A DNA stretch of 64,000 nt from Bufo bufo (lineage: Eukaryota; Chordata; Amphibia; Anura; Bufonidae): assembly GCF_905171765.1 (NCBI RefSeq), contig NC_053390.1, positions 517,848,852 to 517,912,851 of the forward strand. The letters are read 5' to 3'. Every line of letters starts with the position of its first letter. Within the stretch, counting starts at the first letter, position 1. Below, piece by piece: positions 23,588-34,569 of this stretch. Position numbers and translations under genes: made by a program. The notes under the pieces were generated by a model. The model was not told the origin of the DNA. It ran no database searches and worked only from the letters and a program-made list of their open reading frames with translations.

Positions 23588-24517
23588 TGTCACGGCTGAG
23601 GATGGGGGAAACCCTCAGCCGTGCCATGACAGAAGATATTGGTCGCTGCTGGGCCAGGACAGGAATCAGGAAGCAGGTCACCTCCTATGACATCCCTAAT
23701 TCTGACCCTGACTCTTAGCTGTATGAGCCAAGCCTGATGGTAGGAGGGCTCATACTCCGTAACCTAGGGTCCCTACTAGCCCTCAGGGTAGCCCTGGACT
23801 AGGAGCAGGGTAAGACGACCTGTTCCTCCTAGATACGGACGAACAGGAGTCTCACTGGCCAAGCTGCAAGGAAAGGGGAACAAATACAACATATGGATAT
23901 GGCAGGTGAACTAAAGAAGTTCCAAACCTACCTGCCACAGACACGCTGACTGGAACCCGTGCATGACTACTGATGTCCACACAACATTAAGGGACACAGC
24001 ACACAACACATATCTCACAGGTAACCAGGACATCCATAGCTGCAATAAACAGATAGACCATAAGAACATCTTCTAACATCAGACATATAGTTTTATGACG
24101 ACAAGGGTGGCCCTCACTGGCAGATGGTATAAGAAACCAGGAGGATGACTCCAGCTACAACAAGGCTGGAGTACCCCTCAGCTACAGGTCTCAGCAGAGG
24201 CTAAATAGCCCAAATGGCCACACCCACACAGACACACACTGGAAAGGGAATTAACCCTTCCAACACCAACCAGGGAAGTGAAACCACTTAAAGGGGAAGT
24301 GCACACATACCTAAACCTCGTGCACAACAAACAGGGAAAGTGCACACATAAAAATCACACTCCACCTGTTACCGCCGGCAACGGCATGCGTGGCAACCAT
24401 GTCCTGGGAATCAGCCAGAAGGCCGAGACACTGCAACCACATGCAAACAAACAACATGTTGCCGCAGGCAACCGCAAGTGAAGGGAAATGTCACAGTGCA
24501 CACCAAAGGCCGTGACA
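23588..24517 (-). repeat. LTR (3' LTR in element orientation)
   Basis: 930 bp, near-identical to 25313-26236 over its full length, with phrases such as GATATTGGTCGCTGCTGGGC and GGCCACACCCACACAGACAC shared in order. Confidence 0.93.
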
Positions 24518-25312
24518 CTCCCACCCCTCAAAGCCCCCCCACCAAAAAAAAAGGAAAACTAGTGAGGAACCCAAACAGGGATGGGAGAAAAGGAAAAGGT
24601 AGCAGAATCAGTGTCAGCGAGTCTCCCCAGGACTGCTGCCAGCCCCTGGAGAAACACACAGGAACCAGGGCGCTGACTGCCAGCCTCTGGAGCAACACAC
24701 AGGAACCAGAAACTAGCAAAGAAACAGCCTGGAGAGACCGCACTGAACACTGCGTCCACTCTCAGAACACGGTTCCCACAAAGTCGCTGCCAGCATGCAT
24801 CCTCTCCTAGCATACACAAATGCCAGTCCAACGAGGACTGCAGCCAGCCAAACCGACACGAATGAGCGAACAACTGAGACGTCAATGAGGAGAGAGCCAA
24901 CGACAAGTGCCAGTTCACACACACTGCAGCAACTGTACTAGGGTTCCCCTTTAACCCTCCCTCTGGAGGATTAGCATGTGTGCCAGAAAGCGGCAGGCGC
25001 CACATGCTGTGCCCTCTTCCGAAGGCAGGACACTCCCACCCCTCAAAGCCCCCCCCCCCAACAACAAAAGGGGAAAGTTGGTGGGGCACAAAAAACAATG
25101 GGAGGGGGGGAGGGGAATGACAAACAAGGGGCACCAACACAGACAACGGTGAGAATCGAATGGCAGGGAAAAGCCACTCACCGCGCCGTAAACGGTGAAA
25201 ACCCCAAAACGCTCTCCCTCCGGAGAACGCGCATGCACCCCAATGGCAGATGGAGATGCATGCTGCACCCTCTTTCGAAGGTAATCGACGCAAGGAGCCA
25301 TTGTGGTCATAC
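24518..25312 (-). other. Internal region of the LTR element; 244-codon open frame of unknown meaning
   Basis: 795 bp. On the minus strand, the sense strand of the element, one frame is open from 25293 to 24559, nearly the whole region. Its product is rich in S, W, C, G and P and shows no motif I know. The segment beginning CTCCCACCCCTCAAAGCC is present twice (24517-24600 and 25027-25100), so part of the region is a tandem duplication. I do not claim a gene. Confidence 0.4.
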
Positions 25313-26236
25313 TGTCACGGCTGAGGATGGGGGAAACCCTCAGCCATGCGATGACAGAAGATATTGGTCGCTGCTGGGCCAGGACAGGAATCAGGTCACC
25401 TCCTATGACATCCCTAATTCTGACCCTGACTCCTAGCTGTATGAGCCAACCCTGATGGTAGGAGAGCTCATACTCCGTAACCTAGGGTCCCCACTAGCCC
25501 TCAGGGTAGCCCTGGACTAGGAGCAGGGTAAGACGACCTGTTCCTCCTAGATGCGGACGAACAGGAGTCTCACTGGCCAAGCTGCAAGGAAAGGGGAACA
25601 AATACAACATATGGATATGGCAGGTGAACTAAAGAAGTTCCAAACCTACCTGACACAGACACGCTGACTGGAACCCGTGCATGACTACTGATGTCCACAC
25701 AACACTAAGGGACACAGCACACAACACATATCACACAGGTAACCAGGACATCCATAGCTGCAATAAACAGATAGACCATAAAAACATCTTCTAACATCAG
25801 ACATATAGTTTTATGACCACAAGGGTAGCCCTCACTGGCAGATGGTATAAGAAACCAGGAGGATGACTCCAGCTACAACAAGGCTGGAGTACCCCTCAGC
25901 TACAGGTCTCAGCAGAGGCTAAATAGCCCAAATGGCCACACCCACACAGACACACACTGGAAAGGGAATTAACCCTTCCAACACCAACCAGGGAAGCGAA
26001 ACCACTTAAAGGGGAAGTGCCCACATACCTAAACCTCGTGCACAACAAACAGGGAAAGTGCACACATAAAAATCACACTCCACCTGTTACCACCGGCAAC
26101 GGCATGCGTGGCAACCATGTCCTGGGAATCAGCCAGAAGGCCGAGACACTGCGACCACATGCACACAAACAACACGTTGTCGCAGGCAACTGCAAGTGAA
26201 GGGAAAATGTCACAATGCACACCAAAGGCCGTGACA
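25313..26236 (-). repeat. LTR (5' LTR in element orientation)
   Basis: 924 bp, paired with 23588-24517. TSD CACTG follows at 26237-26241, inside the minisatellite. Confidence 0.93.
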
Positions 26237-26370
26237 CACTGTTATGGGGGGGGGGGGGGATCTGTGGATGACACATATATAGCATCTTATGCTATGTGTC
26301 ATCCACAGATCCCCTCCATAACAATGTCCCTGTAGTGTGAATGACCCCCAATACAGGGGGTGGGGGTCAC

Positions 26371-26852
26371 ATCTGGTTTTATAATGACAGCGGGGCCCGT
26401 GCAGTGACTGTATTCTACTACACGGGCCCCGCTCACTGTATATAATCTTATCTATAATTGTAGGCATTGTTAATATATAAAAATTCAGGGTAATCAGCGC
26501 CTGTATTACTTACAAGCGCTCGGTAGCAGAGAGGAGGGAGGAGGCAGGCCGGGAGGATGGGCGCTGGCAGCGTGAGTTACTACGTCACGCGCCTGCGCCG
26601 CCCACTTTATGAATGAAGCAGGCGGCGTGGGTGCATGACGTAGTGACTCACGCTGCCAGCGCCCGTTCTCCCTGCCTGCCTCCTCCCTCCTCTCTGCTAC
26701 CGAGCGCTTGTAAGTAATACAGGCGCTGATTACCCTGAATTTTTATATATTAACAATGCCTACAATTATAGATAAGATTATATACAGTGAGCGGGGCCCG
26801 TGTAGTAGAATACAGTCACTGCACGGGCCCCGCTGTCATTATAAAACCAGAT
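26371..26852. repeat. 480-bp near-perfect palindrome
   Basis: The arms (about 26371-26600 and 26618-26852) read ATCTGGTTTTATAATGACAG...GGCGCTGGCAGCGTGAGT and inverse, with the centre near 26608. Both arms contain ACGTCA/TGACGT near the centre. Frames of equal sequence on both strands are mirror images of each other. Confidence 0.9.
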
Positions 26853-27130
26853 GCCGGCCCCCAGCCCCTCCTCCCTCTCAGCTGATACACCCGCGGCGCG
26901 GCATCGTGGCGCGGCGTATCATTGAAAATTCGGCAAAATGCAGCATTCGCCCCATAAGACGCACTGCTATTTTCCCCCACTTTTGGGGGGGGTGCGTCTT
27001 ATAGGGCGAAAAATACGGTACAGACAATTGCACTAAGCATGAACAAGACAAGTTACAAACTGGTACAGAAGGAGAGAGGGCCCTGCCTGTGAGGGCTTAC
27101 AATCTAAGAAATATAAAACAAAGTTATGGC

Positions 27131-27755
27131 TCTAAAAGCTAGAGAGGGAAAAAAACTTTTAAAAAAAAAAGAAAATTGGCTGGCTTCTTATAGGATAAGT
27201 CTTAGTATGTTACATGACCTTAGTAATTCCTAGTTGCAAAGATCTATCTATCTATCTACATACACAGGCATACATACACATAGTATATGAGGTTAACCGC
27301 ACAATACCACCATATAATATATAAATTGCAAACAAGATGTATTGGTCATTAGAAGAAAAAATTAATTGTGGGCATTAAATTGAATGTACTCCCTCAGCTG
27401 CCTCTTATCTTTTTTTCCTCATATGCTCGCAGGTTAAGTAATAAAGCGTAAAATAAATCCACCAAAAACCTCACTCTGATAACAGTGGAAAAGAATTATA
27501 TTTACCGTTCCCGTAAAACAGCTCATGAAATGCACCAATGTTCCAAAGAAGAAGCCTTTACTTATCTGGGAATCTCATTATAGCAGTGCAGTTTTTTCAA
27601 AGCGATTCAGACCTAATGCTGTAGAAGCAAAGTCTTGATTACCCTTCAGTGACACAAGATTCAAGAAGGCGTGAATGGCTGAATAGTTTTTTTCCCCCCA
27701 AAATTACTCAGAAATACAATGAATAACTACCAGAGCTTCTACATATAAAAGGCCA
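27131..27755. other. No gene recognised
   Basis: AT-rich spacer; short ATCT repeat near 27243-27258. Nothing else stands out. Confidence 0.55.
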
Positions 27756-27759
27756 TTAA

Positions 27760-28153
27760 AGGAGCAGTATTGCCCAGTTTCCTCCTCGCTCCTGACATAC
27801 GATGTTAGTAAAGGTGTATATAATTTAGATTCACTAGCTCATGCACATGTCAGGATCGAGGAGAAAACAGTGTAATACTGAGGCGCAAGATTCCAGATAT
27901 TGCCGGTGCTGACGTCAGTAAGCTATTGGGATGTCATTCACAGTGAGGTGGGTGGGCTTGCGGCTGTGGCTCTGTGACTCACTGAATCCAGGTACCCACC
28001 CCAGTGACTCCAGGTCCCGAGATGAGATCAAATCAGGCCCAATTTATACATTTTCTGGGAAACGGCTTTATGGACAGTTTAAATACAAACTATGATGGGA
28101 CCAGCAGCAACATCCCATTTGCTGCAAATGAAAAATGTGATGACAGGTTCCCT
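27760..28153. mobile_element. T2-type MITE with TTAA duplications
   Basis: TTAA at 27756-27759 and 28154-28157. Left AGGAGCAGTATTGCCC; right GACAGGTTCCCTT, the inverse of the AGGGAACCTGTC end found at 40617. Contains TGACGTCA at 27910-27917. Confidence 0.7.
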
Positions 28154-28157
28154 TTAA

Positions 28158-28565
28158 TTACACTTTAATTTATGAAGCACCAATTACCACTATATTAATG
28201 CTTGATGGAAATATCTCATGTTTACACTTATCAGTACCTGTCATGACTACAGATCCATCAAGCTTTTAGGACATGTGTAATTTGTCTTATATTATGATGT
28301 CCAGCTCGCTCAGCTATATCTTCATATATTTCTTGAAGATTAAATACACCACTTACCATGCCTTGGAGATGTGGCTTTCAAACTATGGAGTTGAAAATCT
28401 GGATAGACTGAGATCTTTGTTCTTTTCTGTTGGGGAAGATGTAATCTCCATATTAATCTTTATATGTACATGACAATGTTTATTTTAAGGTTATATTGTT
28501 CTTCACAATAAAAATTATTTCAAAGCAGGGGGACCACCCCAAGTAAGAATGTACAGAAATGTGAC
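28158..28565. other. No gene recognised
   Basis: AT-rich spacer without repeat boundaries. Confidence 0.5.
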
Positions 28566-29543
28566 CTAAAACTATATCAGACTTTCACATCAAGTCCTAA
28601 AAGGAGATAAAGATAACCAAGTCAAAGAAATGAGAAAAAAAAAACTAGACTTGGGAATATATTTATTGAGGAAAATAATGGAATACCAAATGTCTGTGAG
28701 TGGCAAAGCTATGTGAAGCTTTAGGATTAGCAGATACCGGTAATTTGAAGGTGAAATTAGAGTCAAGTGTATTCAATCAATGGGATGACAATCAGGTATG
28801 AGTGGACAACCTGTTTTATTTGATGAACAGGGATCTACCAAAGTCTGATCTTCACAACATGTTTTTGGAAGTATATCATGGCACAAACAAAGAGATTTCT
28901 GAGGGCCTAAGAAAAAGAGTTGATGTTGCTCATTAGGCCACAAAAGGTTAAAACAATATCTCTACAGAGTCACAAAAGATGCTGAAAATGGTCTCCATTC
29001 ACTTCTATGCATCTTTGGGCCCGTCGGATTAGGTTTGCTGATACTGCCTGCAGATCTTCAACAGTGATACTGTGGATAGTGTTTTTTTCATGTTCATCCA
29101 CGGTATATGGATTGTTAGCGGACAGTTTCAGTTTTACTTTTCCCCACAGATAAAAACTGCATGTGAAAAAGTCTGGGGAACGTGGTGCCCATAACCCCTT
29201 GCTCACAGTTCATGAACCCGTGCCAGTGCATTCCGTGAGGTGCGGCATATTGTCCCATCTTGTTGGAAAAAGCAGGACATTTTCTCTTCTGCAGTATCAC
29301 TGTTGAAGATCTGCAGGCAGTATTAGCCAACATAATCCAACGGGCCCAAAGATCCATAGAGGTGAACGGGGACCACTTTCAGCATCTTTTGTGACTTATG
29401 GGTAATTAAAAAAAAAAAAGTAATCCACTTGCTCATTCATCGCTGGAGGCGGGCTACTTTTTAGTGGGTCTCACTATATTTTGTACTCACTTGTTTAATT
29501 TGATTACTTTTAGGACTTGTGTGAAAACCGGATATAGTTTTAG
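28566..29543 (-). mobile_element. Relic of a mariner-type element
   Basis: Inverted ends of about 38 bp: CTAAAACTATATC...AAGTCCTAAAAG at 28566 and its inverse at 29506-29543. The interior encodes broken transposase on the minus strand. About 100 bp near 28975-29060 recurs inverted at 29295-29395 (GATACTGCCTGCAGATCTTC), a local rearrangement. Confidence 0.75.
28970..29290 (-). pseudogene. Mariner transposase remnant
   Basis: The minus-strand frame 29206-28970 starts WAPRSPDFFTCSFYLWGKVK, the signature around the third catalytic acid of mariner transposases, and ends with a C-terminal EVNGDHFQHLL. Farther upstream on the same strand (near 29260) a QQDGT motif marks the second catalytic aspartate in a different frame. 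The N-terminal part is missing. No function can remain. Confidence 0.75.
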
Positions 29544-29945
29544 TTAAAATTTATGCAGAAATATAGAAAATTCTAAAAGGTTTGAGAAAAATTCAAGCAC
29601 CACTGTAATATCCACTGTATCCAGTCAGCCACTTAGACAAGAATAGCTGAGTCTGTGACGTCCTGCAATTAATTATAAAAGTTACAAGTTCTGTCTCAGA
29701 GTGATGCTCCATGGATAGACAATACGAATTAAAGCAATGTTGCAGGTCACTACTCTACAGAACTGTGATCGTAGCTGATAAATTAAAACTTCTGGATGCT
29801 TACAAAATTAAGTGTCTTACCCAGACAGCGCACAATAAGAAGGAATTATTTAAACTCAAGCATTTGTGCCAATGGCGATTTGGCATGAACAAACACTTTA
29901 AGATACAGCATAAAAGAACTGAATTAAACAAAACTACTCAATTAA

Positions 29946-30418
29946 GGGTACTTTCACACTTGCGTTGCTGGATTCCGGCAGGCAGTTCTGTCGCCGGAAC
30001 TGCCTGCCGGATCCGGCAATCTGTATGCAAACGGATCCCATGTGTAGACCAGATCCGTCTCTCCGGTGTCATCTGGAAAAACAGATCCGGTATTTATTAT
30101 TTTCACATTTTTAAAGGTCCCGGAAGAACAGATCAGTCAATGCAGTAATTTTCAATAGAAAAAGCAAATTAATCCTGGATCCGGCATTCTGGCAAGTGTT
30201 CCGGAATTTGGACGGAGAGAAAAATGCAGCATGCTGCATTTTTTTTTCTCCGTCCATATACCGTGAAAGGACTGAACTGAAGACATCCGGATGCATCCCG
30301 AATGGATTGCTTTCCATTCAGAATGCATTAGGATAAAACTGATCAGTTTATTTCTGGTATTGAGCCCAGAGGACGGAACTCAATACCGAAAAACTTTAAC
30401 GCAAGTGTGAAAGTACCC
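29946..30418. mobile_element. Harbinger-like MITE, ends GGGTACTTTCACACTTGCGT, TSD TAA
   Basis: 473 bp. Exact inverted ends GGGTACTTTCACACTTGCGT, TAA at 29943-29945 and 30419-30421. Interior with GGATCCGG-type inverted text, like the older copy at 560-1038. Non-coding. Confidence 0.88.
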
Positions 30419-30504
30419 TAAATGAACAGCTTGCTTGCCCAAAGGTATAAAGCATGCAATATAGAGGTGTGTTGAGACGCAATCTACAGAATTTTAAGGT
30501 GAAA

Positions 30505-30815
30505 CTGCTAGGCCATGCCATCAATGTCAGATAGGTGCAGGTCCCATCTCTGGGATCTCCAGAATGGAGCCTTCAAAATGAAGCTCATGCACCGCGCACT
30601 CTCCATTCATCACTATAGTTCCAAAAATAGCTAAACAAGTGCGCTTGACTGTTTTCAGAAGTCCCAAAATTATGAACGGAGGGTGGCCACACATGTGCAG
30701 CTGCTCTCCATTCACTTCAGAGGCCCTGTTCTGATAGCAGCAGGTCACAAAGCTAGGACCCACATCTGACATTGATGGCAGAGATATCAATGTCCCATAA
30801 GGGTCAAGCCAAGCA
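30505..30815. mobile_element. Degraded T2-type foldback
   Basis: CCATCAATGTCAGATAGGTG near 30520 faces CACATCTGACATTGATGG near 30760; TCTCCATTCA also occurs in both arms. Termini are not preserved. Confidence 0.6.
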
Positions 30816-32025
30816 TTTTTCTTCATACCAATAACCAATTACTTATTTTTCAATAATGTTTTAGTTATATAACTAAGAAAGGCTACATGCCATAATCTGC
30901 CATAAAATGATCCGGTTATACTTAGTCATAATGTGTTAGGGCATGTTTACCGATCCAAGTGCATCTGATCCAATGAGGACAGCTGAAAATCTGTTCCATA
31001 TACCCAAAAAGAGGCTATTCCTACAGCATTTGCATGGACTTTACCAATACTGGTCAATAATGAGTTATAATGAGTTCCATCTTTTTAATGAACAGAATAC
31101 TACAGCGTATGTAGGTAACAAATCTACCTGTCTGTATCCCTTAATGTCCGTCTCAGCCCTCCACCACTGCTTCAGAGTTTGTGGTGACACTGGCAGGACG
31201 GCCAGTGATGAATCCCTTGAGATCCTAGCTTGCTGGCTAATCACAGTGCTCCGCTGTTTGGACAGCCCAGAAGTTCGGACAGCCAGAAGGCTTAATTAGA
31301 GGAACATTCATGGGGTGGATTAGTGAGATCTTGGCTCTTTTTTTAATCCAGCCTGCTGTTCAGGTTCTGCAAGTTACTGACTCTGTGGTGGTATGCTTTA
31401 TTGTTGGTTTTACTTCTGATTATCTGACCTGGCTTGGGTCACTGCTCATCTGGATTAACCCCTGATGTTCTGATCTGGATTTGACCCTGGGGTGTCTAAA
31501 TCTCTATTTGGCTGCCATTCTGACACTTGAACTTCTTCCTGATTATTAGACCCAACTCTGACTCTGACTTTATCTTTGAATTTCATATGGCTTTCTGATT
31601 ATCCAGCATCAACCCCATATCTGTTTCCTTTTATATCTTTTGCTCTACCAGTCAGCAGCTACTCTGCAGTCAGAACCAGGGAATTCCCTGCAGTGGAGAC
31701 CAGATCCCTATATTGGGGTCTCAAATGGTGAAGACCTGCAAGTCCTAAAGATTCTGCTAACTAGAGTGGCCTGCACAAAGTCTGACTGTGGAAACAGAAC
31801 TAATAAACAGGAAATTCCCTACTATTGTGGAGGTCGGAAAGCAAGTAAACCCTCACAGAAAGAACTAACACAAATGAGAACAGAGACTAACATGATTATT
31901 CAAGAAATTAAAAAATCTCATGCAAAAAGAGACACCAAAGATTTTTTTTTAAAATGTAGATTCTACCATTACCTTTCTCTTAATATTTTTAACTTAAAGC
32001 GTTCTTTGCATTCTCAGGAAAATAT
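30816..32025. other. No gene recognised
   Basis: Several short frames but no conserved motif. 31490-31600 has CTCTGACTCTGAC-like degenerate repetition. Confidence 0.5.
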
Positions 32026-32033
32026 ATGGTGAC

Positions 32034-32319
32034 CAGGGTGGATAAACATGCCTCTTCTTCACAGCAAAAATGTTATAACATGAACAGAGTTGAGATAAAA
32101 ACCTTAATCCTAACTTCTACAAACCTATGAATACAGAATCAACCTAATCAAACTAGTATGAAAAGTTTTTATTCTAAAAATCTTCATCTACTTGCATATT
32201 ATAAGTTATACCAGCAAGAATTTGTCTTTATGTAGAAAACTATGATTTAAATCAAGCCTTACTGACTAGTGATTTAAATCGTGATTTAAATCAGTTTGAT
32301 TTAAATCAAATCCACCCTG
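32034..32319. mobile_element. hAT-type MITE with GATTTAAATC repeats, TSD ATGGTGAC
   Basis: 286 bp. Ends CAGGGTGGAT and ATCCACCCTG, exact 8-bp duplication ATGGTGAC at 32026-32033 and 32320-32327. The right part carries four copies of GATTTAAATC. Eight-bp duplications and CAGGG ends are typical of hAT elements. Non-coding. Confidence 0.88.
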
Positions 32320-32684
32320 ATGGTGACTATCGTGAGCTTGCTAGAGCTGCATGACTCACATGGTTAAAAAAAAAGGAGCATCAAGAATTTTTGTAGGCTC
32401 CAAATATCAAAATTAGTGAATGCATTTAAAAATAATGAAAAAGATCAATGTTTATACAACATTGAATTGAGTTTCTAACCAACATACCCTTTTCCACCGC
32501 AAATCAAAAAGTGGCCTTATGGTGGGAATATGGGTACTGTATGGTGGTGCTATTTATGTATACCGTATATGGTGGCATTATTTTTTGTGTTCTATATATG
32601 GCTTTATTACTAATGTATACAGTATATTATGGCACTATTTATGTATATGGTATGGAGACATTACAGTATCTGTATGGTATATAG

Positions 32685-33288
32685 TCGGGCTGCAGCTATC
32701 GACTATTTTTGTAATAGAGTATTCTATCGGATTAATCCAACGATTAATTGAGTACTCTAATAACAAAAAACTAATTAAAAGAATGTTTTTTTTAAAATAA
32801 AAACTCATAAGCCCCCCCCCCCCCTGTGCCCTCAGGTTCCCCCAGTGCCATCAGGCTGCCCCCCAAGTGCCATCAGGCTGCCCCCCCAGTGCCATTATCT
32901 GCCCCTCCAGTGCCATCAGGTCTCCCCCAGTGTCATCAGGTTCCCCCCCCCCCCGGTGCCATCAGCTTGCCCCCCAGTGCCACCATCTTTCCCTCCTAGC
33001 CATGTCCCCAGCGCCAGTGAAATAAAATACTTACCACTCCTGTAGGGGCGCCGCTCCACAGATCATCCATCATCTTCTATGCGTGCTGCACGTCACACAG
33101 CGTCAGGTCATAGTGCACACTTACGTGTATGGGCTGGCGAGTGACCATGGAGCCGTGAGTACTAGCAAGCGGTTCACTCACACTCCGTGGTCACATGACA
33201 CAAACAAATCCTCGATGCAAAAAGTTTGCATCGAGGATTTCTTGTGTCGAGGTACTCAATTCAAAATCGAGTAATCGTTTCATCCCTA
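32685..33288. mobile_element. hAT-type non-autonomous element with internal minisatellite, TSD GTATATAG
   Basis: 604 bp flanked by GTATATAG (32677-32684, 33289-33296). Left TCGGGCTGCAGCTATCGACT, right end the inverse of TAGGGATGAAACGATTACTC. Contains a C-rich array of about 20 bp (CAGTGCCATCAGGCTGCCCC, 32811-33000) and a hairpin ATCCTCGATGCAAA near 33205-33240. Confidence 0.88.
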
Positions 33289-33296
33289 GTATATAG

Positions 33297-34256
33297 CACT
33301 ATTACTTATATGAACAGTATATGACAATATTATTTATTTTATGGCATACAGCAGATTTATGTAGACGACATATTTAGGAACTATACAAGTAACTACTATT
33401 ATTGAGGACATCTGCATTTTGATCGCTATGCCTTTACTTATATTGACATTTATCATAACTGTATAACTAATTTAATATCAGTTTCTGTAAAGATATATAC
33501 TAGTTTGGGTACTGTATAGGTATATAGAAATGTATGAGTATGTAACAGAAAAAATCCGACAAAATCGACTGCTTAATATTTCTCATTGAGCATCATTTTA
33601 TGACCAAACTGACAGTTTGTAAGGAACAATAGACAAACCCAACGTTGCTTTATTTTACTACTGTTCTCTATTTCAAGATTATTGCCAAAAATGTTCCTTT
33701 TTACAATTTTCTCATATTTCATAGAAACGTCTGGGAAACCACTCTTACAAATAGTTGTCAACATTGGCTTTGTCACATACTTAGATTATATGTGAGGTCA
33801 CACAGTACTGCTTAATTCCCGTAAATAAATGTAGATTATCTTTTACACTGAATGGTAACCTAATGAGTACAGGAGTGGAGGAGATTAAGTTTACAAGCGC
33901 AAAAGTCCAGCTGCAGAGGAGAAGAAGGGAGTTAGGGTACATCACATAAGCCTACAAGCAGCTGTTGTTCTTGGCAACTTCTGAAGCGAAACATAGGCTT
34001 TCTAGATTAGCCCTCCCTCTATATCAGCATCTGTAAAAACATTTAACGTCTTGTGTCGCTACGAGTTGCGAAGTAGAGCTGCTGAAGTAGAGCAGAAATA
34101 TACAAGATAAAAGACATTATGGAAAAAGGATCCTACATCAAATCTGTGTCACTCAGCTGTATCCAATTAGGGTAATAGAAGACGTGACCATCTTTACTAC
34201 ATTCACTTAAACAAGTTATTATATGCACCAATAAGAGCCATAACATCAGTATTTCC
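33297..34256. other. No gene recognised
   Basis: AT-rich spacer, apparently unique; no repeat ends or coding frames. Confidence 0.5.
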
Positions 34257-34260
34257 TTAA

Positions 34261-34565
34261 AGGGGTTGTGTAAGAGTGGGGGGGCAGTTTGGCAAAACCT
34301 CTACTCGGCCTGACCTGTAAAGGGAAGCTTACTTACCTGCCTCCCAGGGCTAGCTCCCTGCTCCTTCTCCTCCCAGCCTGCAATGCTCCGCTGGACTCTA
34401 TCGCTGAAAACATCCGGTTTGACATGGTTGTAGTCAATCATTAGCCATGGTGGGGACTGGCTCCCCTTACATCATGACAAATGGTCACATGACGCGAGGG
34501 GATCCGGTCACCTCAGCGGCGACTGATTCGCTGCAGCCAAAACCCCCCATTCTTGCACAACCCCT
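34261..34565. mobile_element. T2-type MITE, ends AGGGGTTGTG, TSD TTAA
   Basis: TTAA at 34257-34260 and 34566-34569. Left AGGGGTTGTGTAAGAGTGGG and right inverse (ATTCTTGCACAACCCCT). 305 bp, non-coding. Confidence 0.85.
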
Positions 34566-34569
34566 TTAA

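Larger units (their letters stand above)
23588..26236 (-). mobile_element. LTR element without recognisable genes (TRIM/LARD-like), TSD CACTG
   Basis: Two LTRs of about 930 and 924 bp (23588-24517 and 25313-26236) surround 795 bp of internal DNA. CACTG at 23583-23587 and 26237-26241 is the target duplication. The LTRs begin and end TGTCACGGC...GTGACA. Read on the minus strand, a purine-rich tract (GCTTTGAGGGGTGGGAG) immediately precedes the LTR boundary at 24518, so the element runs right to left. No gag or pol motif is present. The LTRs differ by small changes such as a 7-bp repeat loss near 23675/25397. Confidence 0.92.
23113..27018. mobile_element. TA-flanked inverted-repeat element with internal minisatellite and LTR insertion
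   Basis: The ends are exact inverses starting CCGTATTTTTCGCCCTAT (about 28 bp), flanked by TA at 23111-23112 and 27019-27020. TA is the duplication of Tc1/mariner-type elements, but no transposase remains, so the superfamily is not settled. Inside, in order: a 26-bp minisatellite (23226-23582), an LTR element (23588-26236) that splits the minisatellite, a short inverted GGATCTGTGGATGACAC segment (26261-26320), and a 480-bp palindrome (26371-26852). Confidence 0.85.
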
